This document shows, piece after piece, positions 1 through 8,719 of a stretch of 64,000 bases of DNA. The stretch's first letter is position 1, and the number at the start of each line of letters is the position of its first letter. Position numbers and translations under genes: made by a program. The stretch lies in the NCBI RefSeq assembly GCF_041438865.1, contig NZ_CP109450.1, positions 2,583,001 through 2,647,000 of the forward strand, in the 5' to 3' direction. Under the pieces are notes generated by a model. That model ran no database searches and was not told the DNA's origin. It saw only the letters and a list, made by a program, of their open reading frames with translations. Source of the stretch: Streptomyces sp. NBC_01471. Its GTDB lineage: Bacteria; Actinomycetota; Actinomycetes; Streptomycetales; Streptomycetaceae.

Positions 1-2
1 TG

Positions 3-581
3 AACCGGCCGATGGACGACATCCTCGCCGAGCTGACCAGGTTCCCGGTCAAGACCCGGCTCTCGCTGACCGGGCCGCTGGTCGTGGCGCGCGACATCGC
101 GCACGCCAAGATCAAGGAGCGGCTGGACGCGGGCGAGGAGATGCCGCAGTACCTGAAGGACCACCCGGTCTACTACGCGGGACCCGCCAAGACCCCCGAG
201 GGATACGCGTCCGGCTCGTTCGGCCCGACCACGGCCGGCCGGATGGACTCCTACGTGGAGCAGTTCCAGGCCGCGGGCGGCTCGAAGGTGATGCTCGCCA
301 AGGGCAACCGCTCGCAGCAGGTCACCGACGCGTGCGGCAGCCACGGCGGCTTCTACCTCGGCTCGATCGGCGGCCCGGCGGCCCGGCTCGCCCAGGACTG
401 CATCAAGAAGGTCGAGGTCCTGGAGTACGAGGAGCTGGGCATGGAGGCCGTGTGGAAGATCGAGGTCGAGGACTTCCCCGCGTTCATCGTGGTCGACGAC
501 AAGGGCAACGACTTCTTCCGGGCGCCCGCCGAGTCCCCCACCATCCTCAGCATCCCGGTCCGCGCCCCCGGCCAGGCGTAG
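3..581 (+). CDS. Class I fumarate hydratase, C-terminal part (5' end outside window)
   Basis: This frame is open from the window edge and ends at TAG 579-581, so only the last 192 or so residues are visible. They match the C-terminal domain of iron-sulfur class I fumarases, which interconvert fumarate and malate in the TCA cycle. Recognisable stretches are the [15 protein letters not shown] helix, the [15 protein letters not shown] loop and the [12 protein letters not shown] segment with its downstream glycine-rich turn. The catalytic cluster-binding part lies upstream of the window. A perfect hairpin follows the stop, and a class II fumarase is next on the same strand, so two unrelated enzymes for one reaction sit side by side. 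Family assignment is firm; the start cannot be given. Confidence 0.93.
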   Translation, partial: NRPMDDILAELTRFPVKTRLSLTGPLVVARDIAHAKIKERLDAGEEMPQYLKDHPVYYAGPAKTPEGYASGSFGPTTAGRMDSYVEQFQAAGGSKVMLAKGNRSQQVTDACGSHGGFYLGSIGGPAARLAQDCIKKVEVLEYEELGMEAVWKIEVEDFPAFIVVDDKGNDFFRAPAESPTILSIPVRAPGQA

Positions 582-598
582 CGGCACCGCTGGTTCCG

Positions 599-636
599 GA
601 TCACCCCCCACCGCCGTCCGGCGGTGGGGGGTGATC
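599..636 (+). terminator. Strong hairpin terminator after class I fumarase
   Basis: An 18-bp perfect inverted repeat (599-616 and 619-636) with a 2-base loop starts 17 bases after the fumarase stop. TTCT follows, with no long T tract, as is usual for actinobacterial terminators. It separates the two fumarase genes into distinct transcription units. Confidence 0.85.
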
Positions 637-697
637 TTCTCTCCGGGCCGGGAACACCTCTCCGTCAGGCGTTGCTGTCGGATGTGGAGGTACGACG

Positions 698-2074
<1,377 letters not shown>

Positions 2075-2086
<12 letters not shown>

Positions 2087-2120
2087 CGGGGGCGGCCACC
2101 CGGCCGTGACCGGGGCGGCC
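2075..2120 (+). repeat. 23-bp tandem duplication across the fumC stop codon
   Basis: Bases 2075-2097 and 2098-2120 are two adjacent 23-bp copies differing at one base. The first contains the fumC TGA and the second carries an equivalent TGA. It looks like a recent slippage duplication with no coding effect. Confidence 0.8.
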
Positions 2121-2172
2121 CCCGGGGCCTTCCGTCCGGACCGGGCGGCGGGTTCCGGGGCTGGGTCCCGAT

Positions 2173-2206
2173 ATCCGGGTCACCCGGATATCCGGGTGAC
2201 CCGGAT
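2173..2206. promoter_or_regulatory. Two tandem 8-bp inverted repeats before the DUF402 gene
   Basis: The order is ATCCGGGT-C-ACCCGGAT then ATCCGGGT-G-ACCCGGAT with no gap: two dyads with the same arms in direct repeat. The block ends 37 bases before the DUF402 start. It could be a double operator for a dimeric regulator, or a double hairpin terminating fumC. A TAAGAT -10-like box at 2232-2237 sits about 7 bases before the ATG, which would make the next mRNA leaderless and place this block near -35 or above. Confidence 0.5.
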
Positions 2207-2243
2207 CGCTGCGCCGCGCCCCTCGTACTCCTAAGATCTCCGC

Positions 2244-2909
2244 ATGACAGGTGCAGGAGGAACACAACACTGGACGCCCGGGGACCACATCCTCTGGCGC
2301 TACCGCAGCAACGCGTCCGAGCACCTGCACATCTGTCGCCCGGTGACCGTCGTGCAGGACACGGACGAGCTGCTCGCGGTCTGGCTGGCACCCGGCACCG
2401 AGTGCATGAAGCCCGCGCTCGCCGACGGGACCCCCGTGCACCGGGAGCCGCTGGCCACCCGGTACACCAAGCCCCGCACCGTCGTGCGCGACCGCTGGTG
2501 GGGCATGGGGGTGCTGAAACTGGTCCGGCCCCGCGAGCCCTGGTCCGTGTGGCTGTGGTGGGACCGGGGATGGCGCTTCAAGAGCTGGTACGTGAATCTG
2601 GAGGAGCCACACCTCCGGTGGGCCGGCGGCATCGACTCCGAGGACCACTTCCTCGACATCTCGGTGCTGCCCGACCGGAGTTGGCAGTGGCTGGACGAGG
2701 ACGAGTTCGCCCAGGCCCAGCAGGTCGGCCTGATGGACGCGGGGCAGGTGGCGCGGGTGCGTCAGGCGGGCCGGGAAGCGGTCGGGCTGATCGAGTCCTG
2801 GGGTTCGCCCTTCACGGACGGCTGGGAGGACTGGCGGCCCGATCCGGGGTGGACGGTGCCCGTCCTGCCGGACGACTGGGACCGCACGCCCGCGTACGTG
2901 CCGTCGTGA
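2244..2909 (+). CDS. DUF402 domain protein
   Basis: This 221-residue protein resembles DUF402 proteins, a small beta-barrel family related to FomD, whose characterised members hydrolyse nucleotide-linked or nucleoside-diphosphate substrates using divalent metal. Family hallmarks seen here are the WTPGDHILWRY opening, the tryptophan-rich middle (WSVWLWWDRGWRFKSWYVN) and the acidic patch around GGIDSEDHFLDI and WLDEDEFAQA, where metal ligands are expected. The chain is longer than a minimal DUF402 domain because of N- and C-terminal additions. No Shine-Dalgarno is visible, but a TAAGAT box about 7 bases upstream fits a leaderless transcript. The substrate is unknown. Confidence 0.75.
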   Translation: MTGAGGTQHWTPGDHILWRYRSNASEHLHICRPVTVVQDTDELLAVWLAPGTECMKPALADGTPVHREPLATRYTKPRTVVRDRWWGMGVLKLVRPREPWSVWLWWDRGWRFKSWYVNLEEPHLRWAGGIDSEDHFLDISVLPDRSWQWLDEDEFAQAQQVGLMDAGQVARVRQAGREAVGLIESWGSPFTDGWEDWRPDPGWTVPVLPDDWDRTPAYVPS

Positions 2910-3111
2910 GACCCTTGATGCGCCCCCGGGGATCAAACGTAGGATCGTCCTCCGCAAGGCTGCGCCCTACAAACGATCCCATGACAACGAATCTGTGCAG
3001 CAGATGAACTGACCGAATGTCACTACAGGGGGGTGCAGCCATGACAGCGGGTATACGACCCCTCGAAGCGGTTGCATCGCACACCTGCCTCGGACGGACG
3101 GAATCCCTCGC

Positions 3112-4944
3112 GTGACGGAGCACACCACCTCCCACGAAGGCCGGCAGCCCACTGCTGCCCGGCCGTACGAACCCACTCGCCCCCGGCAGCAGGACGCCGA
3201 CATGGCGGCCGCGGGGGCCATCCCCGCGCCCCCGCCCGCGCCGGCGGTCTCCCCCGGACGCAGCGAGGGCGACAGACTCCGGTTCGTGGGAGCTGCCACC
3301 CGGCGTATTGCCCGGGGCATAGACCTGGACGAGATCGTCCTCGGCCTGTGCAGAGCGACCGTGCCGACGTTCTCCGACGCGATACTCGTCTTCCTCCGCG
3401 ATCCGCTGCCGGTGGGCGACGAACGGCCGGTGGTCCCCTTCGTGCTGCGGCTGCGCCGTACCGACCGGCTGCGTTTAGTGGACGAGGAAGACTCCGACGA
3501 GCAACCGGAACCGCTCGCGGCCCAGCTGTGCGAGGTGGCATCCGGGGGCGCACTCGCCGAAGTGCTCCGGGGTGTGCGCCCGGTCTTCGGGGACTCCGCC
3601 GCGGCCCGCGCCGCGCTGCCCGAGCTGCTCGGCCCCGACCGGACCGTCCCGAACGGGCACCGCACGATCCTCGCCCCGCTGCGGGGCAGGCGCCGGGTGA
3701 TCGGCGCCGCCGTGTTCGTCCGCCGCCCCGACCGGCCCGCCTTCGAGCCCAACGACCTGCTGGTCGCCGCCCAGCTGGCCACCCACACCGCGCTGGGCAT
3801 CGACAAGGCCGTGCTGTACGGGCGCGAGGCGTACATCGCCGACGAACTCCAGCGCACCATGCTGCCGGACTCGCTGCCCCAGCCGACGGGCGTCAAGCTG
3901 GCGTCCCGCTATCTGCCGGCGGCCGAGACCGCACGGGTGGGCGGCGACTGGTACGACGCGATCCCGCTGCCCGGCAGCCGGGTCGCCCTGGTCGTGGGCG
4001 ATGTGATGGGGCACTCCATGACCTCGGCAGCGATCATGGGCCAGCTCCGGACGACGGCCCAGACGCTGGCGCAGCTGGACCTGCCCCCGGCCGAGGTGCT
4101 GCACCACCTGGACGAGCAGGCCCAGCGGCTCGGCTCGGACCGGATGGCGACCTGCCTGTACGCCGTGTACGACCCGGTGGCGCACCGGATCACCATCGCC
4201 AACGCGGGTCACCCGCCGCCCGTCCTGCTGCACCTGGGCGGCCGTGCGGAGGTCCTGCGGGTCCCGCCGGGCGCCCCGATCGGGGTGGGCGGTGTGGACT
4301 TCGAGGCCGTCGAACTGGACGCGCCCGCGGGGGCCACCCTGCTGCTCTACACGGACGGCCTGGTCGAGTCGCGGCTGCGGGACGTCTGGACCGGGATCGA
4401 GCAGCTGCGGGAGCGGCTGGCCGCCACCGCCGAGCTGACGGGTCCGGACCACTCGCCGCCGCTGGAGGCCCTCTGCGACGACGTACTGGACATGCTGGGG
4501 CCGGGTGACCGGGACGACGACATCGCGCTCCTCGCCGCCCGCTTCGACGGGATCGCGCCGAGCGATGTCGCGTACTGGTTCCTCGACCCGGAGGAGCAGG
4601 CCCCGCGCCGCGCCCGGCGGCTGGTGCGCAGGGCGCTGGAGCGCTGGGGCCTGGAGGAGATGTCGGACTCGGTGGAGCTGCTGGTCAGTGAGGTCGTGAC
4701 CAATGCCGTGCGGTACGCGGAGCGGCCGGTGACGCTGCGGCTGCTGCGCACCGACGTACTGCGCTGCGAGGTCGGCGACGACTCCCCGCAGCTGCCGCGC
4801 CAGCGCCGGGCCCGGGACACCGACGAGGGCGGCCGTGGCCTGTTCCTGGTGAACCGGCTGACCCGGCGGTGGGGGGCCACCCGGCTCTCCACCGGCAAGG
4901 TCGTCTGGTTCGAGATCCAGGTACCGGCCACGCCGTCCGAGTAG
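3112..4944 (+). CDS. GAF-SpoIIE phosphatase-ATPase fusion protein
   Basis: This 610-residue regulator starts at GTG 3112. Residues about 48-225 look like a GAF sensor. Residues about 245-475 are a PP2C-like SpoIIE phosphatase with metal-ligand aspartates in VGGDWYD (D279) and VVGDVMGH (D297), in LYTDGLVESR, and in DRDDDIALL. Residues about 485-605 are a HATPase_c anti-sigma kinase domain with an N-box (VSEVVTNAVRYA) and G-box (DEGGRGLFLV). Such proteins control partner-switching modules by phosphorylating and dephosphorylating STAS antagonists. A STAS protein lies 24 kb away, but no partner is adjacent. Having kinase-like and phosphatase domains in one chain is common in Streptomyces. The signal sensed is unknown. 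Confidence 0.92.
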   Translation: MTEHTTSHEGRQPTAARPYEPTRPRQQDADMAAAGAIPAPPPAPAVSPGRSEGDRLRFVGAATRRIARGIDLDEIVLGLCRATVPTFSDAILVFLRDPLPVGDERPVVPFVLRLRRTDRLRLVDEEDSDEQPEPLAAQLCEVASGGALAEVLRGVRPVFGDSAAARAALPELLGPDRTVPNGHRTILAPLRGRRRVIGAAVFVRRPDRPAFEPNDLLVAAQLATHTALGIDKAVLYGREAYIADELQRTMLPDSLPQPTGVKLASRYLPAAETARVGGDWYDAIPLPGSRVALVVGDVMGHSMTSAAIMGQLRTTAQTLAQLDLPPAEVLHHLDEQAQRLGSDRMATCLYAVYDPVAHRITIANAGHPPPVLLHLGGRAEVLRVPPGAPIGVGGVDFEAVELDAPAGATLLLYTDGLVESRLRDVWTGIEQLRERLAATAELTGPDHSPPLEALCDDVLDMLGPGDRDDDIALLAARFDGIAPSDVAYWFLDPEEQAPRRARRLVRRALERWGLEEMSDSVELLVSEVVTNAVRYAERPVTLRLLRTDVLRCEVGDDSPQLPRQRRARDTDEGGRGLFLVNRLTRRWGATRLSTGKVVWFEIQVPATPSE

Positions 4945-4960
4945 ACCGGTCCCGGCCCGG

Positions 4961-4999
4961 CCGGCGAACCGGACCGGCGAACCAGGCCGGCGAACCAGG
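4961..4999. repeat. Three tandem 13-bp repeats
   Basis: CCGGCGAACCGGA is followed by two copies of CCGGCGAACCAGG, directly after the phosphatase gene and running into the terminator stem. It is probably a slippage product. Confidence 0.8.
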
Positions 5000-5030
5000 T
5001 GGGCCTCCGGAGGCTGCGGAGGCCCACCTG
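4996..5030 (+). terminator. Hairpin terminator after the SpoIIE-family gene
   Basis: Perfect 14-bp arms (4996-5009 and 5017-5030) flank a 7-base loop. No T tract follows, which is typical of high-GC actinobacteria. Confidence 0.8.
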
Positions 5031-5154
5031 ATCCAGTGCTGTCCCGGCCCGTACCCCCAACGGAAACCAAATGTTGCCGACCAGGTGTCGGGGAGGTTCA
5101 CTGGGGCACGCGGACGAAGCGACCTCAACCCCCTCATACGATGGGAGGACGCTC

Positions 5155-6618
5155 GTGAGCGAGGCATCCCAGAAGGCCACCTACACCACCAACAACGCGG
5201 GAATTCCGGTGGAGAGCGACGAACACTCGCTCACCGTCAGTTCCGACGGTCCGATCCTGCTGCAGGACGCCTATCTGATCGAGAAGATGGCGCAGTTCAA
5301 CCGGGAACGGGTCCCCGAGCGGGTGGTGCACGCCAAGGGCTCCGGCGCGTACGGAACCTTCGAAGTGACCAACGACGTCAGCCAGTTCACCAAGGCCGAT
5401 GTCTTCCAGCCGGGCAGGCGCACCGAGATGCTGGCCCGCTTCTCGACGGTCGCCGGCGAGATGGGTTCCCCCGACACCTGGCGCGACCCGCGCGGTTTCG
5501 CGCTCAAGTTCTATACGGAGCACGGCAATTACGACATGGTCGGCAACAACACGCCGGTCTTCTTCGTCCGTGACCCGATCAAATTCCAGGACTTCATCCG
5601 CAGCCAGAAGCGCCGCCCGGACAGCGGGCTGCGCGACAACGACATGCAGTGGGACTTCTGGACGCTCTCTCCCGAGTCCGCGCACCAGGTGACGTGGCTG
5701 ATGGGCGACCGGGGCATCCCCAAGACCTGGCGCCACATGAACGGCTACAGCTCGCACACCTATATGTGGGTGAACGCCGCGGGCGAGAAGTTCTGGGTGA
5801 AGTACCACTTCAAGACCGACCAGGGCATCGACTTCCTCAGCCAGGCCGACGCCGACGCGATGGCCGGGTGCGACACGGACTACCACCGCCGGGACCTCTT
5901 CGAGTCCATCAAGTCGGGGAACGCCCCTTCGTGGACGCTCAAGGTCCAGGTCATGCCGTTCGAGGACGCCCCGGACTACCGCTTCAACCCGTTCGACCTC
6001 ACCAAGGTGTGGCCGCACAGCGACTACCCGCTGATCGACGTCGGCCGGATGACGCTGAACAAGAACCCGGACGACCACTTCGTCCACATCGAGCAGGCGT
6101 CGTTCGAGCCGTCGAACCTGGTGCCCGGCATCGGTCCGTCGCCGGACAAGATGCTGCTGGGCCGGCTGTTCTCGTATCCGGACACGCACCGCTACCGGAT
6201 CGGGCCGAACTACATGCAGCTGCCGCCCAACAGGCCGCGCTCGCCCGTCAACTCGTACGCCAAGGACGGGCCCATGCGGTACGAGCCGTCCGCGGCGTCC
6301 GCCCCGTACGCCCCCAACTCGTACGGTGGCCCGGCGGCGGACACCGCCCGCTACGGCGAGCCCGCGGGCTGGGAGAGCGCGGGCGAGATGGTCCGTGAGG
6401 CGTACAAGCTGCGCCGGGACGACGACGACTGGGGCCAGCCGGGCACCATGGTGCGCCAGGTCCTCAACGACGAGCAGCGCGCACGGCTCGTCGACAACGT
6501 CGTCGGCCATCTGGCGCAGGGGGTCTCCGCGCCGGTCCTCGACCGGGCACTGCAGTACTGGCGCAACATCGACAAGGCGACCGGCGACCGGATCGCGGCG
6601 AAGGCCAAACCGCAGTAG
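5155..6618 (+). CDS. katA: Monofunctional haem catalase
   Basis: This 487-residue small-subunit catalase disproportionates hydrogen peroxide in the cytoplasm. The active-site segment [16 protein letters not shown] supplies the distal His (H59). The proximal haem-ligand tyrosine is Y341 in [20 protein letters not shown]. The NADPH/haem-contact stretch [21 protein letters not shown] is intact. The frame is open further upstream, but GTG 5155 has a GGGAGGA site at good spacing and fits the family length, so I choose it. No Fur-like CatR gene is adjacent, unlike some Streptomyces catalase loci. The oxyR-ahpCD cluster lies 12 kb away. A strong terminator follows. Confidence 0.95.
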   Translation: MSEASQKATYTTNNAGIPVESDEHSLTVSSDGPILLQDAYLIEKMAQFNRERVPERVVHAKGSGAYGTFEVTNDVSQFTKADVFQPGRRTEMLARFSTVAGEMGSPDTWRDPRGFALKFYTEHGNYDMVGNNTPVFFVRDPIKFQDFIRSQKRRPDSGLRDNDMQWDFWTLSPESAHQVTWLMGDRGIPKTWRHMNGYSSHTYMWVNAAGEKFWVKYHFKTDQGIDFLSQADADAMAGCDTDYHRRDLFESIKSGNAPSWTLKVQVMPFEDAPDYRFNPFDLTKVWPHSDYPLIDVGRMTLNKNPDDHFVHIEQASFEPSNLVPGIGPSPDKMLLGRLFSYPDTHRYRIGPNYMQLPPNRPRSPVNSYAKDGPMRYEPSAASAPYAPNSYGGPAADTARYGEPAGWESAGEMVREAYKLRRDDDDWGQPGTMVRQVLNDEQRARLVDNVVGHLAQGVSAPVLDRALQYWRNIDKATGDRIAAKAKPQ

Positions 6619-6648
6619 GCGCCGCCCGCAGGCAGTACCGGAGAGAGC

Positions 6649-6704
6649 GAAGACCTCCGTGCGATGAGTCAGTTCGTGAGAACGCTCACCGCACGGAGGT
6701 CTTC
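6649..6704. terminator. Convergent terminator between catalase and the secreted-protein gene
   Basis: Perfect 15-bp arms (6649-6663 and 6690-6704) enclose a 26-base loop that contains its own GTGAG-AACG-CTCAC mini-hairpin. It lies between convergent genes and can serve both strands. Bases about 6715-6770 downstream are a run of TTCGCTTCG-like short repeats. Confidence 0.85.
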
Positions 6705-6769
6705 GTGCGGGACCATCGCTTCGTTTCGCTTCGATTCACTTCGCAACGGTTCGCTGCGGTTCGCTTCCG

Positions 6770-7813
6770 TCAGCGGACGACGCTCTGGACTTCCTTGACG
6801 GTGACGTCCTGCGGGGTTCCGTAACTGCCGGCCGGCAACTTGGTGGGGTCGGGATGGCCGGTGCCCACCCAGCTGATGTCCCACGTGATGGTGGCCTTGA
6901 ACCGGTACGGCCCGGAGTTCGCGGTCGAGCGCAGATACTCCACCCCGCAGGGGGGATCACCTTTCTCGCCCGCGGTCCGTTCCGTGCCGATCCTGCCGTT
7001 GTGGATCGGGCAGTCACCACTGGCCGGGTACACCTGGGCGTCCGCGGTACCGGCATCGATGTGCATGCTCACCGGCGTGGCCGTCGTGGTGGCCTGGATG
7101 TTCAGTGCGCCGAGGCTGGCCGTCACGGAGACCGGGTGGAAGTCCGCGCTGTTCAACCACACCCAGGTCGGCAGATTCACGACCTGATTGCCGTCGGAGG
7201 GGGCCATGCTGGCCTTGCCCTGCGGGATACGGACCTCCGCGTAGGCCAGCTGCGCCAGAATCTCCGGGCTGACAGCGTCGGGCACGTCGGCCGGCGGCTG
7301 GTCACCCGAGTCCACCCAGAAGGGAGATTTGGTGCAGTCGGAAATGCCGGCGTCGTCGGAGTGGTCGGACTTGTACGCACCCCACCAGTAGCCCTTGCCC
7401 TGTTTCTTGACGTTGAAGTTCCCGTACTTCCCGTCGAGGTACTTCTCCCGGTTCGCCTTCGCCGTCAGCTCGTCGTGATTCGGGCTGAAATCGACACTGC
7501 CCCCCAGGCGTGTCCGGGCGGCACTCTCCGCCGTCCACTTCGGCGCGTACCAGCACGCCGGCGGCGTCCAGTCACCGATCGGCGTCAGCGGCCCGGCGCC
7601 GCCTTTGCTGGGGTTCTTGCTGCGATCGAAGTGGATGAACTCACCACCGGCGGTCGCGGAGGCCTTCCCGCTCCCGGTGTCCACCTGCCCTGTAACTTTG
7701 GACTCATTGCCCATTTTTCCCTTTGCCGCGTACGCGACACCTGGCACGAGAGTCATCACTAAGGCGACCGATACAAGAACCAGCTTCCTCAACGGGCCCC
7801 CTACGGCTGGCAT
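6770..7813 (-). CDS. Secreted protein of unknown function
   Basis: This 347-residue exported protein starts at ATG 7813, chosen because a GAGGGGGG site sits 8-9 bases upstream and the sequence from there is a clean signal peptide: basic PLRK, a hydrophobic run, then VAYA-A as cleavage site. The mature part is rich in Trp, Gly and Lys. It has paired cysteines (PACWYAP, SDCTKS, GDCPIH, DPPCGV), suggesting disulfides, and a C-terminal beta-like region. Its start overlaps the end of the upstream lipoprotein gene by 13 bases, so the two are very likely translationally coupled and act together at the cell surface. I recognise no domain. Confidence 0.8.
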   Translation of the reverse strand: MPAVGGPLRKLVLVSVALVMTLVPGVAYAAKGKMGNESKVTGQVDTGSGKASATAGGEFIHFDRSKNPSKGGAGPLTPIGDWTPPACWYAPKWTAESAARTRLGGSVDFSPNHDELTAKANREKYLDGKYGNFNVKKQGKGYWWGAYKSDHSDDAGISDCTKSPFWVDSGDQPPADVPDAVSPEILAQLAYAEVRIPQGKASMAPSDGNQVVNLPTWVWLNSADFHPVSVTASLGALNIQATTTATPVSMHIDAGTADAQVYPASGDCPIHNGRIGTERTAGEKGDPPCGVEYLRSTANSGPYRFKATITWDISWVGTGHPDPTKLPAGSYGTPQDVTVKEVQSVVR

Positions 7814-8445
7814 TGCGACGCCCCCCTCTTCGAGGTCACGTCCACCGTCCGCCATACGCCCTGTCGCGACTTGACAAGTCGCGTGTTGTACAAGACATAT
7901 GCGTCACTCGTCGCAGGCGAACGGTCGACCTTCCTGGTCTTGCCGTCCTTGACGTACGCCTTGCTTTCGTCCGAGCAGTAGATGACCACAGCTGCCCCGT
8001 CATCACGAAAGCTCACCTTGCGGTTGAAATAGCGAGTGATGCCGACCCAGGTGTCGCCGGGCGTCACCCATCCCTTGATGAACGCCATCGCAGATCCGAT
8101 GGCCGGACCAGTGCTATAGAAGTCCAGAGTCGGCGTATCCGTCTTCCCACGGAAAATCGCGTCATCGATGGAGTTGACCCGCTGCGCGTTGTCCGCCAAC
8201 ACTGCGTCCTTCTTCGGATCGCCTGTGTGCTGCCCCTCGAAGACATTCTTCGCAGAGTTCGGAAACTTGATCTTCGGCCGCTGCACCCCAGCCGACGCCG
8301 AAGCGCTCGGCGACGGGGAGTGCGTAGCGGCGTCCGCACCCTTGATCTTGTCCGAGCTGTCGCCTCCGCCGCCCCCGCCGCAACCCGCCAGCAGAAAAAT
8401 TCCCGCAGTCGCAAACGCACCGGTACGCATCATGCCTCGCGTCAC
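7801..8445 (-). CDS. Lipoprotein of unknown function, paired with downstream secreted protein
   Basis: This 214-residue protein has an N-terminal lipoprotein signal ending in LLAGC, with the lipidated Cys at residue 22. A glycine stretch and a Ser/Pro/Ala linker follow, as in many Streptomyces surface lipoproteins. The folded part carries the phrase FIKGWVTPGDTWVGITRYF and a C-terminal VWRTVDVTSKRG segment. The gene ends inside the start of the next gene (13-base overlap), so I infer a two-gene operon encoding an extracellular complex. The catalytic role, if any, cannot be read from the sequence. Confidence 0.85.
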   Translation of the reverse strand: MTRGMMRTGAFATAGIFLLAGCGGGGGGDSSDKIKGADAATHSPSPSASASAGVQRPKIKFPNSAKNVFEGQHTGDPKKDAVLADNAQRVNSIDDAIFRGKTDTPTLDFYSTGPAIGSAMAFIKGWVTPGDTWVGITRYFNRKVSFRDDGAAVVIYCSDESKAYVKDGKTRKVDRSPATSDAYVLYNTRLVKSRQGVWRTVDVTSKRGASQCQP

Positions 8446-8651
8446 GTCCGCCCCCGTTCCTCGTTGCTCCGCACCGCCGCATCACTCTGCGGCGATACTG
8501 CCGTCACCAACAGCTGCCACCCTAGGGGGGAGTTGGGCGCGTTTCGCCACCGGGTTGGCCGATCGCAACCGGCATGCGTACGGGCGAGAACCGGATCGTG
8601 GACATTGCTTCCGGAAATTCCGCTTTGGGATCGCGGTGCAGGAGAGAAACA

Positions 8652-8689
8652 ACGGAGGGCCCCGCAGCCGTGGCCGCGGGGCCCTCCGT
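8652..8689 (-). terminator. Hairpin terminator of the penicillin-binding protein gene
   Basis: Perfect 14-bp arms (8652-8665 and 8676-8689) with a 10-base loop lie 30 bases beyond the PBP stop. The rest of the 8446-8719 gap presumably holds the lipoprotein promoter; nothing else is visible there. Confidence 0.85.
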
Positions 8690-8719
8690 CATGCACCCGG
8701 CGCTGCCCGCCGGCGCGGG

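Noticed and set aside
6715..6770. TTCGCTTCG-like short repeats near the catalase terminator as a possible regulatory array
   Set aside because: Irregular spacing, and located between convergent gene ends with no promoter to regulate.
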